A stretch of DNA of 64,000 nucleotides from Phoebastria nigripes (GCA_035582835.1 JAYKAV010002419.1:427637-491636); one strand, 5' to 3'. Shown: positions 1 through 13,556, counted from the stretch's first letter. Notes: generated by a model from the letters alone, not told the origin. Program-made: numbers and translations.

Positions 1-566
1 GTGTGATTTGTTTCTACAGCACGAACATCATCTGTATATAGCTGCACAGTGAGTCCAAAGATGCGTCCAGCAGTGCCAGCTACCCCGGTGATGGCACATC
101 CTTCCATCCCCAGGCCCTCTGCTGCAGAACGCCAGGGGCCTCTCAGTCTGTAGGACACGTATCTCACTGGCAAGGCCAGGACGTTACCCACCCCCTTGTT
201 ATACGGGCACGTGAGGACCTGCTTATGTGTCAGTGCACCTGGTTTGCAACTGGGTCCTCTGAAATAGAGACTATTATTGGTTGCCCTATGTACCCAACTG
301 CAAGTGCCACATCCACCAGCACCTACTGCTGCCCCTCGAGAAGGGCAGCAAGGCAAGGAACCTGCGCTGTGTGCGTCCCCAGAAATCATCTCCTCAGCTG
401 CCAAGGGAAAGGTGGAGGGGAGAATGCTCTTCCCTCACAGCTAGAAAGCCTCGGAGTGCTAATCTCTAATAATTTCAGTTTATTGGCTCTTGCGTGGAAA
501 TGAGAGGAAACAGTGTACAGCTGCAAAGCGCTGGGCCAATGATAATAGTTACCTCTGCTCTCCTAG

Positions 567-683
567 AAAAAAGCTCACAAATCTATGCTGAAGGAAAGAA
601 TGGCAGCTCCATCCCCCAGGAGAGCTGGAACAGATATTTGGTAACCAAAAACATTGAGGATGAAGTACCGTTCCACCTTCTTG
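567..683 (+). other. Candidate internal coding exon (unconfirmed)
   Basis: A pyrimidine-rich acceptor (acctctgctctcctag, ending at 566) precedes 117 bases that stay open in one frame. They end at TTG|gtgagt, a good splice donor (intron from 684). Length is exactly 39 codons and both boundaries fall in phase 1, so the exon could be skipped without a frameshift. The peptide contains YAEGKNGSSIPQESWNRYLV and then an acidic stretch, and looks more protein-like than most open frames here. I do not recognise it, no partner exon is evident nearby, and decoy exons of this quality occur by chance in long introns. Confidence 0.25.
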
Positions 684-1841
684 GTGAGTCCAACCACCAT
701 CTACCTCCTCTCTGTGTCTTGCAAAGTGGCTGTGTTTCCCAAGATAGTAAGGCACTAAGTGTGCAGAGAGAAGCATAAGGGACAATCAGAGGTTACCACA
801 TTTTTACCAAAACTGATGGGAATTATGTAACCAATGTTTTTTGAGAACCCTGCTAAATTTAATGCCTAAATTGCTCTTAAGTCCTTCTGTCTAGGGTATT
901 GGATGGCTGTAGATTTCCAAAGGTACCTAGTCAGTAGGAAACACTGGCCAGAGTTTAGGCTACCTGAACAGAGTCCCAGGCGCTCATGTGTATTTTAGGC
1001 ACATAAAACAACCTTTAAAAGCCTGGTCAAGAGTCCTTTCCTTGAACTGAAGGCTCATGTTCTTAGATGAGTCCCATAACCAAAACTGCCATCGTAACAA
1101 ATGCACAGGCATCTCCTTTCCTGGATGTGGGTGGTTTTGATGCCTGCACCGGTTATAAGAAGCAATGTCCTGAAGAACATGAAATTTAGGAAGATGAGTA
1201 ATTTATGAAGTGTGGAGGCAGTGAGAGATGATCCACATATTACGTGCTTTTATCTAATAATTTATAGATAAACATCAGCTTTCCCCAAACTGCCCCTCAG
1301 CCTAGCAATTATATGTTGGCTGGGTTCTTGTTAGTGCTGTTCTTTTATAATAACAAACTGTTCCCAAAGCCTCACATACAGAGCTAGACAATCAAAGTAC
1401 TGTGTGCGATTTTCCACTTAATTCATTCAGTTAGCTGCAATTAAAACAATACAATTCAAAGCCTTGTGTGTTTCTCTGAAAAAATACAAAACTTTAGTTG
1501 TTACTATTAATATATACAACCTACAAGAAAGAGTTAACAAAGCCCCTTTGTCTTCCCTGTTGTAGTAGAGTAATTTTCTTATCCTTTTCTGTGGATGCCC
1601 TGGCAGTCATCAATATTTCTTTCAGTCACTGTTCTTCAAAAGACACACACTTTTCATTCAACTGCACAGAAAGAAAAGGAATTCAGTGGGCCAGATTCCC
1701 TCAGTGGTCAGATCCATTCACCGCAGCTGCCTGGGGAGGAATCTAGGTGAAGGTGCAGGGGTCTCATCAAGAAGAGAATTGAACCTATTTAGAAGGGAAG
1801 AGGTCACCATTTTAGCAGGCAGTAATAAAATTTCTGTTCAG

Positions 1842-1867
1842 ATTTTACGTAGATATTTTACGTAAAT
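1842..1867. repeat. 13-bp tandem duplication
   Basis: ATTTTACGTAGAT is followed by ATTTTACGTAAAT, one difference, and a partial third unit (ATTTCAT). Each unit contains the palindrome TACGTA. Confidence 0.7.
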
Positions 1868-4800
1868 ATTTCATATTTCTGGAAAAGCAGTGTCTTCATG
1901 GCTACTGATCTCTGCTCACCCACTTAATATAAACAACATACCAAGTTTTAGCGTCACTATAGAGCCATTCCTTTTTTGTTTTATGGGGCTTCACTAATGA
2001 AACCTGATGACAATCTAATTAATATTATACCAGTTTNGCAGGTGCAAAAGAGAACAGAGGCTGTATCTTGCCCCACAAGAAAGTGTTAAGCCATCCCAAT
2101 AGAGCAGCTGTGACTGTCTCCCATACCACCAAGCTCCCTCAATACTGGGCAGATTTCCATCAGCCAAGAACGCACTCAGAGCGTGCAGTGCTCAGAGAGC
2201 AGCAACATCCCTGCAGTCCGAGGATGCGCTGTGTTTGTCCAAGTCTCACAATGTTTCCAGAGCTTCTGTGAGCAAGGTACATCTCAACACTGTCCCGAGT
2301 AGAAGACTATACTCCTGACGTGCTACTATTCGGTGTGTTAATTCAGTATTTCAGCTCTAATTGTTGACAGAATCTTTGATTCTGCCTACTCCTGCAACAG
2401 AATAGCAAACCACTGATTTAGATCTGTAGTTTTAATTATTATCCCACCAACATAAATGAGCAGTTCATTTTAGCTCAGTTCCTCAAGAAAGAACTATTGT
2501 GTCTACTTTGATAAGATGGTATGAAATTTATCCAAACATTTATCAAAGTATGCAAAATCTTATTGGAAGAATATGTTCTGACATTTTGTGAATAAAGTCC
2601 CCCAAGAAAAAGTAACACTAAAATGTGTGTCAGAGCAGAGATTCCCAAAGTCTGGTACAAAGGGAATTCACAGCTCATCTAGTGCTCACCTTCATTCTTT
2701 TATTCCAGTACACAACAGCACAAAAAGGGGATGGCAAAGTAAAGAACCAAAACCAGCATTTTTTTTCCAGAAAGGCAGAACTTTCTGCCAAACCCAGCTC
2801 CAATTACAGAAACACTTTCCAGTATTTTCCTTCCTTCCAGTTCCTGCAGTTCTACAAAGATGGTACGCAGTGATGAATGACAAGGAAGGCAATTCACCAG
2901 ACAAGATACTTACTCCGAAGTTATTCTTATTAAAAGAACCGCTAATATCATACTCCTGGCATATGACTTTATGCTTGAAGAATCTTGCAATTTGCATCTA
3001 ACCTGGGTGAAAGAAATATAGTTGAAAGACCACATCTCCACTGTTGATTAATGTTTCCAGCAAGTCTAACAAAAAAAACCCCAACCATCTCTGCTTGGCC
3101 CATGTTTTTTCCAAATGTGCTTTCTTAGCTTAGGTCGCTATAACAGAGATAACACTAGGCAGATAGCAACTCTATGTGTTCTGTAATAAACATACTTTTC
3201 ATAAGGCATTTCAAGGCAATTGGATTACTAACAAACTTTTTATAAAGTTAAACTTATCATCAATGTATACCAAGGATCATGTTATTACAGTAAACTATAT
3301 ACAGTAAGGCACTGTCCATGAAATCAAAGAGATATTTCACATCACTTTATTATACTGACATTATCGACCAACCTGTAAATACCAGTAACATTTTCATTAT
3401 CATCACCACTTAACCTTCTTTATGCTTTCAAGTGCCCTTATGTCCAATACCTGAAAACATGCAATTCAGTTCCACAGAGTAACTCCAAAAATCACGTCAA
3501 GGAAGTTCTTTATTGGTTTCTCTCAATGGCTTCCAGATTAAATCTGCTTTTCTATAAACACAGTAAAGGTTTTCTTTAAGTGTCTAGTCTAAAAACACAC
3601 GGTTGAAGTTAGTAGATCTTTTCAATCCAGCAACAAAGGACCATACAACTGGAACACAACTAATAACTCTGCTGATGACACACATACCAGAACAAAAATC
3701 AGTGCCGAGACCCTTAGTGTCAGAAGAATAAAACCATATTTAAGAACTAAAAGAAGATTATGGAGCACACAAAAGGAATAGGTTTGTATATGAAAGTATC
3801 TACCTTTTACCTACTCACCTTTCAGACATTTGGCTTCATTAAACTCCCAAATATCAGTGCAAGAATGAGCATAAATGCCAGAATGCCAAGGTAAGGAACA
3901 GGCAGACATTGTAAATCTGTTCACAGTAGTGTTCCAGATTGGTGCTAAAATAAGAGTTATGAGCTACATTCATTTCAAGTAAATATAAGAATATCTATAC
4001 TCAGTTCAGGCCTTCTTTAGTCATCATCTACTAGGGAAGAAAGGAAGAAATTATAGCTTCTGTAGAACAGCATTCATTTTTCTCAGTGACAGAAAGTGAA
4101 AGTGAACAAACTCTGGCCCTTCTCCAGTTCAAGTCAAGGAGAGTTATGTGTGCGAATCCCTGAGGGTGACATCTATCCAGCCTAATATGGCCGCACTTAC
4201 CCACACTGTAAGCTGCCAGATCAAAAGCAGTCGGCTCAAGCCTCTGGAAGAAGAAAGGTTTCACAACAAAATATTCTTCCAAATAGAGGTTGGGTGCACA
4301 AATTTACCGTCTCTCCTTGTAACAGAAGCTTGCTTTCTTAAAGTTTGCTAGAAGACGTGATCTATACCAGTCACACCAGAAGAGCAATAGAAACTTACAG
4401 TGACCTTTCAGGCCCGTGCATCCTCAATAGTTTCTGTTACGAATGGATAAGTGTTCTCCAGGCCTCCTAGAATGGGGAAACAAAGAAGAGCAAAAGAAAC
4501 TCTGGAGTCCTCCAGGATCTCAGCATTTCCATCTAGCCTTCCATTCAAGTATTTCTACCCTTGGTTATTGATACTAAACAAACCCATGGATGCACTGAAT
4601 AGTAACAAATCAGCAGCAGCTAATAAAACTAAACTAAGCTAGACAACATTGCTATATTGAACAAAATAGATTCTCCCCTCAAACAGCAATGACAAGAGCA
4701 GACAGAAAAGCAGCAGATGTGTGGTGACACAGACCTTCAGCTGAGAAGTCAAATGGGCAGGCCTTGGCCATTGTGTAAATTCTGTGGTTTGGTCCTGGAG

Positions 4801-7320
4801 GTTGTGGCTTCAGCCCCAGATCCCAATTCCTTACCACAAACCACCAGAGACCTCTCTGAGTAAACGCAAGGCCAGCTCCTTCTCAGCGAGGCTCCATCAA
4901 ATTTAAATATCATTCATGCAGAGGGCCTCTGGCTTAAGCATTCTGCCATAGGCATGGTTATTCAGCACAGCAATATGTAGGCACAAATGGGCCAGAGCGT
5001 GAGATAGCTGAGACCCGTTCAGCTTGACAACCGGTGAAAATCCCCTGACCACCTCCCATTCCCACAGCCTGCCTGTCTTGTTGGACAGCCCCTTGGGAAC
5101 ATGACTTAGCTGCCTTCTCTGAATCAGACATGGAGGACTGCAGATTATTTAATCTGTATGCCAGGAGCACCCTGGGGACCTTAATCACGGTCCTCGGCCA
5201 TGCTCCACTAGGCACTTTCCACGCACTAGGCAAAAGGCAGCCTCTGCACATCAGGGCTACTCTAAGGAAGGCCTGTCTGCTTGCAGCGGTACCTGCAGAG
5301 CAGCAGCTTTTGAACCACTCCACGCTCTATGATGCCATTCCCAACATCTGAACGTAGCTAACTCAGCCTCTGTTTCTGAACACTGGGAACGAGGCAAACC
5401 TGCATTAGCACCAGCGGTCAAAGCCGCCCAACCTGTTGACACTGGAGCTAGACAGGTAAAAGTCACACGTGGGACAGCCCCTGCTTTGCATTTTGGTGCA
5501 GATGTACACAGAGAAAGGAGTGAGGGCAAAGCTGAGACTGTGGGAAGCTTGGAGAGAAGGAGGGTGTCTGTTACTTGAAATCACTCTAAAGCACATTACA
5601 AATCTGTTAAATCATTGTGGGTTACCCTGTATTTCAGAGTAAATTAGTAACTTTTCAGAGGGAGTGAAGAAACTACCACTCCACTTTTAAATAATGAAAA
5701 TGCTAAAAAACCTACACTTAACAGCTCTAAAACTGCAGCAAGTCACCCACCAACACCCACTCCTCTTGTCAGCAGGCTTTTTTCAGCTTTGCCTATTATT
5801 TGTGTCAAGCCAGAGATGTTTAATGTTTGCTGCGCTTATCTGCTCAACTTTAAGGAGCCCCAAATGTTACAGTATGTACCTGTGCCACTGACCTCTTTCC
5901 CCACGGTATTTTGATCTAAATAAGTAACAAACACAGAGTTTCCAAAATCATTTGGATTCACTGGCTCTGAGTGCATAGCTGTAAAAAATGTGCTTTAAGA
6001 TTAACATCCAATTTTATTCATGCCTGAGGCTTCACCACAGCATCTATTTTTGTAAGATTAACAGCAAGATCCCAGTTCTCCAGAAATGTAAAGAGTAACA
6101 GCCAATTGTAAAAGGAAGATGATGTTTCCTAACCTGCCCTGCTCACATCCAGGAAGGTACATTTTCCTAGCCCTTTCCATGGTGGGTGTAATTTCTATTT
6201 GCATTTTTGCACCCACAACACGCAGCATGTGTATTAGTCCTTCTGCCTCCCATTAGCTGAAATGCATTTCTGATGAAACTGTGGGTGCCAAAAAATACTA
6301 ACACAAATCTCACATGTGCAGAGCATCCCCTGAAAGACAGCTTTTACTCTGGAGGAGTTAAGAAACAGCCATCTTCCTGTACCTTGCACAACAGCATTTT
6401 GAATCATCTAACTTGAAAATACAAGTATAGAAAATGAGCACTTGATATTTCAGCTAATCCATTTGAAACTAATATACATGAAAACACTTCTTTTTGAACA
6501 TGGCAATCGGAGGACAAATTGAGGGCCATTTTTAACCTAAACAGCAGAAGAAAAGTTGCTTTAAATAGTGCCTTTGGTATCTGTCAATTAGAGCTATTGC
6601 ATTGCTGTCAACTTGCACTCCTCCTTTAGTTCCAGCTTTGCTCCATCCTACACAGATCCGTACAAATCAATTGTCTCTTGCAAACATGCACTAACCAGTG
6701 GAAAGTGAAATTAATAAAGTGTGAGAAAAGCTGATTCATAAAGCTGACACTCCTGTGCCCAACAGCTCTGGGTTTCTCCCCTCCAGGTAGCTGTTTGGGA
6801 TAGGCAGGCAAAGTGGTAAAAGATTATCAAATTGCAACTGTCATTCCTGACAAAATGCATCTCAATGCTGGAAGGAATTTTAGGTTTTAAGCTAAAACAC
6901 CACCCCAAAGGGTTCCTCAGAGCCTGTCAATATCTGTACGTTGGATGGAAAGCTACCACTGAGTGCAGTGTGTCCAACATATAGAACCTGCCACGAAATG
7001 AAGTTCTTCATAAGAAAGCTCATCTCAGTCTTGGTTGGTAACAATAACAAGGAGACAAGATGAGACCATCAGTCTTAATTGTGAAGACAATGTTTTCCTC
7101 CCATATTATTCTGTCTGTCATGTTCCCTTCAGGTTCCAAAGGAATCCCTGTCTCATACATCATTATTTCCCACAAAGCCTGAAAGCCTTCAGGGGGGGTT
7201 TCTTCCTGCCCACTGCACCAGCCTTGATGTCTGAGTACCTTCAGAACAGTGACAGAGGCCTCTGCCAGCAATAAAGGGGAGCATCTGCATACCAATTAAA
7301 CTGCTGAGCCCTGAAGAGTT

Positions 7321-7338
7321 AAAAAAAAAAAAAAAAAA
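7321..7338 (+). repeat. Poly(A) tract
   Basis: Eighteen A residues are followed by GA and a G6 run. No retroposed gene body is recognisable immediately upstream. Confidence 0.9.
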
Positions 7339-7390
7339 GAGGGGGGAAAGCCTTGAAAGTAAATCTGAGCCAAGTTCTAATTAGTGCCCT

Positions 7391-7482
7391 AGGCCCCGAT
7401 TCACCACAGCACTTAGGCATGTAGTTAACTTTAAGCATGTAGCTAACTTTAAGCATGTATTTAGTTCCATTGAAGTCAAAAG
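7391..7482. repeat. Ancient sauropsid interspersed repeat ('gattcaccacagcacttaggcatg')
   Basis: The run 'ccctaggccccgattcaccacagcacttaggcatgtagttaac' followed by 'ttccattgaagtcaa' closely follows a family common in birds and turtles ('cctgattcagcaaagcacttaagcatgtgcttaac...tcccattgaagtcaatgg'). Within it an 18-base unit, gcatgtagttaactttaa, is repeated in tandem with one change (7,419-7,454), and a third partial unit follows. The formal family name is not certain. Confidence 0.55.
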
Positions 7483-8874
7483 ACAGCATCGAAGAGGCAA
7501 ACTACATTAGCACAATTTAATACTCTTTGGGCTAATTAATCAGCCATAAAAATTAACTATGAGAACTGTATTCCTTATTTCCCTCGCTGTGACATTTCCA
7601 GATAAAAATACTTGGATGTGGCTGGAATAACCAAAAAGCACTACCTTGTTTGGCTGTCATGGGCTGCTAAGTCCTACAGCCGTGAAGGCCCGTCCCTAAG
7701 AGCAGCTAAAGGTACTGAGCGCTCTGCACATCACAGTCTAATGTTGTATCCTCTATGTGGTGGCAGCATGCAGGCACAAAAGGCACAGCCCTTGTCCTGA
7801 GGAACAGTAATCTAAGAAACAAAAAGAATTGGCAACAGATGAGCAAAGCCATCAGGCAATAGAGGGCACATCAGAGACATCTTTCCTTTTCTCTATAAAG
7901 AGGCATTTGTTCACTGCAGTGCATCAGTGTTAGTTGTGATCGGAGGTGGCAAGGAAGGGCAGCAAACAGGGCTGGGTAAATGAGGGAGACTGAGGGCAGA
8001 TGCAAGTTTGGAGACAGAACTGGTGAGGTTACCAAGAGAGGCACTGTCAGGCAAAGCTGGCAGGAGAGGGGCAGTGCTGATGTCTAAAGGGTAGGCAGAC
8101 TGGAGTCTGGTCCAGCCCCAGATGGGCAAGGGCTAAACTCTCCTCGATTTTAGTGGAGCAGGACTGAGCCCTGTAAAAAAGAAGCCCAGAGTGCAATCTC
8201 CAAATAGCTGAATAGTCCCAGATACATTCAAACCTTTTCTCCACTTGGTAAGCACAGCATGGTGAACGGCTGCCAACGCTGCACCAACAATGTGCAGGCT
8301 AGATTTGGCCTGAATATGGTCTCCAGGGGCCCAATACAACCAATTTTTGAGCTCCTGTTGACTTCACAAAGGCATGTGTACAACTAACCATTCTGTAAAT
8401 CAGGATGCAAGGAGAAAAGCTGGCTGGTAAGGGTCTTCTTGCTAGGATTTCTGCAAAAATGAAACCACAGAAAGTTTGCCAAAGTATCATTAATGCTGTA
8501 CCTGGACCTATAAAAGCTAGGAAATCNAGAGCAGGGGACATAAACTCCTGGCTGACAATACTTCTTTATCTCATCCATTATGAAAACAAAAAAGAACAAA
8601 AACAACCCCCCAAAAATTAGAACACCATGAGCATAAAAGAAAGTACCAGCGCAGCTTTTCAGATTAACTTTGAATTTCCCTGCTTTCATTGGTTTAAGAG
8701 CTCTGTTGTTACTCTCTTGTTTTTTTAATTGCAGATACTAAAAATTCTTTTCTCTTTCAAAGTCCTTAAAGTCTGTTATATAAATACGTCATTAAAGCCT
8801 CTTTCAACTGGGTATAATTTACTCTATAGTTTACAACAGCTGCACTAGAGCTATTACAGTTTATCATTTAAAAG

Positions 8875-8898
8875 CCTAATTAGGGGCTTCTTAATTAG
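8875..8898. promoter_or_regulatory. Paired TAATTA homeodomain-type sites
   Basis: CCTAATTAGG (8,875-8,884) is a perfect 10-bp palindrome containing TAATTA. TTAATTAG follows at 8,891-8,898, with a CAGCTG E-box about 35 bases to the left. Clusters like this occur in developmental enhancers but also by chance in AT-rich DNA. Confidence 0.18.
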
Positions 8899-11324
8899 TG
8901 GATCCTTCAGTCACTAGACTGTGACTGTGTAAAAGATGCTTGGCAGCTATCACGTTACAAATCTGCATGAAATGTTTGCGTGAAAACAGGGTGTGTGCAA
9001 GTCCAAAAAGACATTCATTGTCCCTGCAGGTCAGCCCATCTGAACATGCAAACCTCCACGCTACATCTACACTCTCCTCTCTAAGCGCACGGCTGGTCTG
9101 CACACAGCCTTTCCCTTGTGCACATGTTGTTGGGAACCACCAGCGCATCCCGAGACAAGCCCCCAGCCTAGCTGAGCTGACCTGCTACGGCAGTCCACTC
9201 TGATGTGACCATTCTCATGTTCAAACACAACCGAAAGAGAGGACGGGACTGTGCCCACTGACTGCTCAGGCTGGCTCTCACATGGCTTGTCAAACACTTT
9301 CTCCAGCAAACGCAGCTCCTCGCTGCTGCCGCTCTCTCCCTCAGGAGNTCTGCACCATGCAGGATTCAGTGGGCAGTTCCTCTGTGGTGCCGAAAGTACT
9401 CACATCACTAGAAGGAGGAAGACAGGATCCAGTTACTGCCTCTCATTTATAGCCACCAACACGGATTTCTCGTTAATCACCACCAAATGAGTAGTCAGTC
9501 ACTGATATTTTAAGTGCAATATTTGCCCAGAGAAAGGACTGTAACTCCACCCTCTGGGTGGCATGGTGCAGGGGAGCAGCTGGTGGAGCCATAGCTAGTC
9601 TTAACAGGAATCACTCACTGGAACGAGCCTCACACCAGCTCGGGGCTCACAGGACCAGTAAGCAAAGAGCTTGTCCAGACCGTACTCTGGAGGACTGGTG
9701 GGGTTTTGTTAAGTTTTCACCTGCTTGTAACACAGTGGCTGTGTTACAGAGGGTCAGATTCGGGGTGTGCCAGCATTTGGGAGCATTGCTTTAAACAATA
9801 CAGTGACAAAGTCATGAGTTTTTATTGACTGCAGGATAATATAAATCAGCTATTGAAAACCTGTATCATTAGTGCTATTGCTTTCCAGTGGTAGATAGCT
9901 GCAGTAATGGATTGGCCTCTCCATTTCATCCTCCTACTGGAAAACAATATGTACAGGACCGATCAATAACCTGATCTAAGTTACTTGTAGACATGTCAGG
10001 TGCAAATATCTCCCTTTCTCAAAGGTTTTAAAGACCAGATATTTTTGCAAAATTTAGGCCAGGCAACAAATTGCTTTGGATAAATTGTTGTTATGGCGGA
10101 GAACAGCATAACCAGATCCACCCACATTGTTACAAGGAAGTTTTAAATAGACAGGCAATAACTTTATTATAGGCATGTATTACTTTGCAGGGTCAAGAGC
10201 TCAAAATGTTCCTTTGCAACAGGATAAATTTCCATTTGAAAAGCATTTTCTATAATATTCATGTTGCTGAGGAGCCACTGTTTGACAGGGAATAACTAGA
10301 TTATTTCATCATGGGGTTTCTACAGCTGAAATCCTAAAATACCTTCAAAATCAGCATGAAAATCCACTGTCATTACTAGGGCCAGGATTTCATCCTATTG
10401 TGCCACAACGTATTACCCACTTAATTTAGCATTGCCAAATCTGAAGTCAATAGAAACTCTACAGGTCACAGCCTTGTTTCCCCATGGATCAGTGGAGAGG
10501 CTTGAGAGGTGTTTAAGGGCCTTCCCTATATAAAGATGGCATCACCTTCACTCCATCAGTATGATTAAAGCATGTACACGTGTTTCTTCCCCTTACTCCA
10601 CTCCCTGTCACTTGCACACACACAGAAGGGATATATTCAAGAATATTATAAAGCAGGTCAGAGGGGAGCTGAAGCACAGTTATTTCACAGTTACTGTGTT
10701 ACAGCCTCCAAGGATGTCCATGGACACACAAAGAAGCAGACGTACGCTGAGTCCTGGCTGTACACTGAGTCCCGCTGCGGCACTGACATCAAGGCAGTCT
10801 TTTCAGGGGCAAACAGACAAACACTAGCCAGGGCTTTCTGAAAGGCAAGCTGTCACCTTCTGAAAACCCTTGTGGCAAGCCGCCTACAGACTCAGCGGAG
10901 AACTTCACAGGGACATCATATTTCTTTGAGCTGACCTTCCTAGAAAACTTTGCACTCCAAATTCCTGGAAATCCTTGCACCCTAAATCAAACACCCTTTT
11001 AAACAGGTCCTTGTTGTACAACACTTACATTGCATGGCCCGCATGGCACTAATGCCTACTTTCTTCAGTAAGTTTAGTGGCATCCAAAGTGATGCCATGG
11101 AAATGATTTTATCTGATTTCATTTTGCGTTGACTTCTGTGACACAAGAGCAGGGATGGCCTTTCAGAAGAGGAAGAGGCCACAGTAACGTAGTGGCTGGG
11201 TTCACGTAGCCACAACCATGAAGTGGAAGTGAAGGCTGAAGACAGAGGAGAAAATAACATCATGCCAATATGTTTTATTTTGAATTACTTCAACCCAATT
11301 TGCCTGCTGGCCCCAAGCAAGCAC

Positions 11325-11625
11325 CATGAACCTTTGCAGCAGGGCAGACACGCTGCACCCCACCACGGAAAATGCTGGGAGAGCAGAGCGGCAGAGCAGC
11401 CAGCGGCTCGGCAAGGCCAAGGACCCTCTGGAGCACAGGGCCTGCAGAAGCCGGGCAAGCGTGGCACCGCCATGGCTCCCAGCAGGACAGCTCACCACCT
11501 CAGCTCCCTCAGCACCGGGGCACCACGGTGAGGAATCCAAGCACCCGCACGCAGCCCACCACCGTCCCAGCTATGCAGGCTGGCGGCTGAGCTGCTCCAG
11601 CCCCGGGGCTGCTGCCTGAACCCTT
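11325..11625. other. GC-rich patch of unknown role
   Basis: About 300 bases at more than 60% GC have moderate CpG content, and several frames are open on both strands (such as plus 11,326-11,619). GC richness explains the open frames. 'ccaccacggtgagg' near 11,530 resembles a splice donor but no matching acceptor and frame stand out. Confidence 0.35.
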
Positions 11626-11738
11626 GGGTTCAGAAGAAAGAAATGGATCCCTCTGGCAATCAAGAGATCCCTTTTTATGGGGGCAGGATCATGGATTATC
11701 ATTTTGTGTAATCCTCTGCCATTCTCCTCCCACCACCC

Positions 11739-11754
11739 TTTTTTTTTTTTTTTT
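11739..11754 (+). repeat. Poly(T) tract
   Basis: Sixteen T residues directly precede AATAAA. On the minus strand this is a poly(A) run. No processed pseudogene is recognisable next to it. Confidence 0.85.
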
Positions 11755-12442
11755 AATAAATGAAAACACACCAGAAGAGCTCAGCATCTTCTTTCAAAAC
11801 TTCTCTATTTCACTAACTTGTTCCAACCTCCATCACAACTCTTTCCTTGTCAGCAACTGTACCACTGCGCTATACCTCTGCCCACGCACAAATGCACTGG
11901 TTAAAGGTATGAACTGGAATCTCTCCGTTAAAGGAACAAGCAGGCATCCCAGAGACTGACACAGCTGCTATTTGCATGTAAAAGAGGAAAAGAAGGTGCA
12001 TGACTGAGCCCAAATTAGCATGAGCAAAGCCTCCCACCGCATTTGCAAACTACAGCTTGCACAGTGGTGCTAATAGAGGTGCACGCTTTCCTCACAAAGA
12101 TTTCTACCTCAGCTATAAGGAAACTTGGCTAACAGTGGTTCACAGAATTTAGCATCACATGAACTTTTAAATCCCTGTTTTCCTAGAATTTACAGAGTGC
12201 TAAAAAAAAAAAAGAGAAACACAGTGGATACAGGGTCAGCAGGATATGCCCAGGTTTAATTTCACCTCCACTTCCAACTTGATTCCTGAAGCTGGCTGCC
12301 TCAGCAAGAGCCATATTTTCTAAGGCCTCCATCACTTCTGTACCCCTAGATTTTTGAATGTCCAGAAATATTCACAGTGCTTAGTGCATCTAAAAATGAA
12401 AACCAAAATAAGCAGGGCAAATGCAGATCTAACGCTCCATGT

Positions 12443-12550
12443 CTCATTTCCATCTTTTGAGAAATGAGGACCGTTAACCTCTTTTTCACCATCAGCTCTT
12501 TCAAAGGGATGCTGTGGGGATTCATTTATGTCTGCAAAGTCTTGCTGAAG
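12443..12550 (-). mobile_element. MIR-type SINE fragment, antisense
   Basis: The plus strand reads 'catttccatcttttgagaaatgagga' and then 'tttcaaagggatgctgtggggattcattta..tctgcaaagt'. This parallels the reverse complement of MIR ('tttccccatctgtaaaatggggata', 'cacagggatgttgtgaggattaa', 'gtaaagtgctt'). The match is diverged but keeps order and spacing. It underlies a 74-residue minus-strand open frame that is therefore not a gene. Confidence 0.5.
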
Positions 12551-13525
12551 ACACACACTTCATAATCTATAAGATTTCCAGATTTTAACACAATCTTTGT
12601 CTCTCTCTCTGGCTAGGTACACACATACCTAAGCATCCATGCCTGTGCACATACCTACTGAGTCATAAAAAGAGGATTAGATGTCTCAGTAGACTAGTTA
12701 AGCAGTATAATTTTATTAAGAACTGTCCCCCAAATCAAACTGCATTTTGAGGTCTTGTTGCAGAGAAGTTATAGACTCCTTTAATTTATCATCATACTTT
12801 TATGGAAGCTGTTGGAACAATTCAGTGCCTCCGCTATTTCCGCAGTAGGTTTAGCTCATCTGAGAGACTAGAAAGAACAGTAAATGCAGACATTAATGGT
12901 AATAAAAATCAAAGCTGAGCCATACATGAAGAGAAACAAATGCCAAAATGAAAAATTCGATTACACAGTACCTGTCTCCTGTCTTGACTTCCTCATTATA
13001 CATAGAAATTAACCCTGTCATTAAGTACTTTGATCAGGCTGTACATAAACAGCTTATAAGGGCATGAAATCTACCACAGCAAGCAGGCAAATGAACAAGG
13101 GGAGAAATACTGACTTTTGGGGCTGCTGTCAGATATCAAGTGCTCCTAATCCCTCAGGGCCAAACTGCTAAAGTAAATGGGGTTACTCCAAGGATTAATT
13201 GCTCCCTCCTGGTTTGCTCTACTTCCAGAAAGTTTCAGTAATATTATCTAAGAGGCTATCATTTGGAGATCAGTAGCATCGTTTTAAGATCTTTAAGAGA
13301 TTTATAAGTTGGGCCGTTGTAACTGCTCTTAGGCTAAAACTCGGTACAGAAATTCCCAGCCCATGACGGAGCTGAAGCAGCATGCGGTCAAATTGGTCCA
13401 GGTTTGCATAGCTCAGAAATGAGGTATGGCACCATTTCACATACTCCAGCTCCAAACATTTGTCACTTAAATTTGGAGAATTTCCAGGCACTAATACATA
13501 TCATAAGCAAGATTTCTGGGCAGTT

Positions 13526-13556
13526 GGGGGGGGGGGGGTCTGGTTTGTTTGTTTGT
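13526..13556 (+). repeat. G13 run followed by GTTT tetramers
   Basis: Thirteen consecutive G residues (13,526-13,538) are followed by TC and about four GTTT-type units. Long pure G runs are rare, mutable and error-prone in sequencing. Confidence 0.85.

Larger units (their letters stand above)
1..7320. other. Non-coding stretch, left end
   Basis: Apart from the candidate exon at 567-683 and the 13-mer duplication, I see no gene or well-matched repeat. Open frames are under 140 codons, overlap on both strands and lack protein-like composition. AT-rich, little-interrupted parts (about 1,280-1,480 and 6,480-6,620) could be conserved non-coding DNA, but conservation cannot be judged here. Confidence 0.5.

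Noticed and set aside
3826..3890. 65-base plus-strand exon-like segment with strong acceptor and CCAAG|gtaagg donor
   Set aside because: The minus strand of the same place also has an acceptor-like tract with an open frame and a GTGAGT site. The two contradictory readings show such signals arise by chance, and neither peptide is recognised.
11326..11619. Overlapping 97-112 codon frames on both strands in a GC-rich patch
   Set aside because: Simultaneously open frames on both strands are expected in GC-rich DNA. No protein family is recognised.
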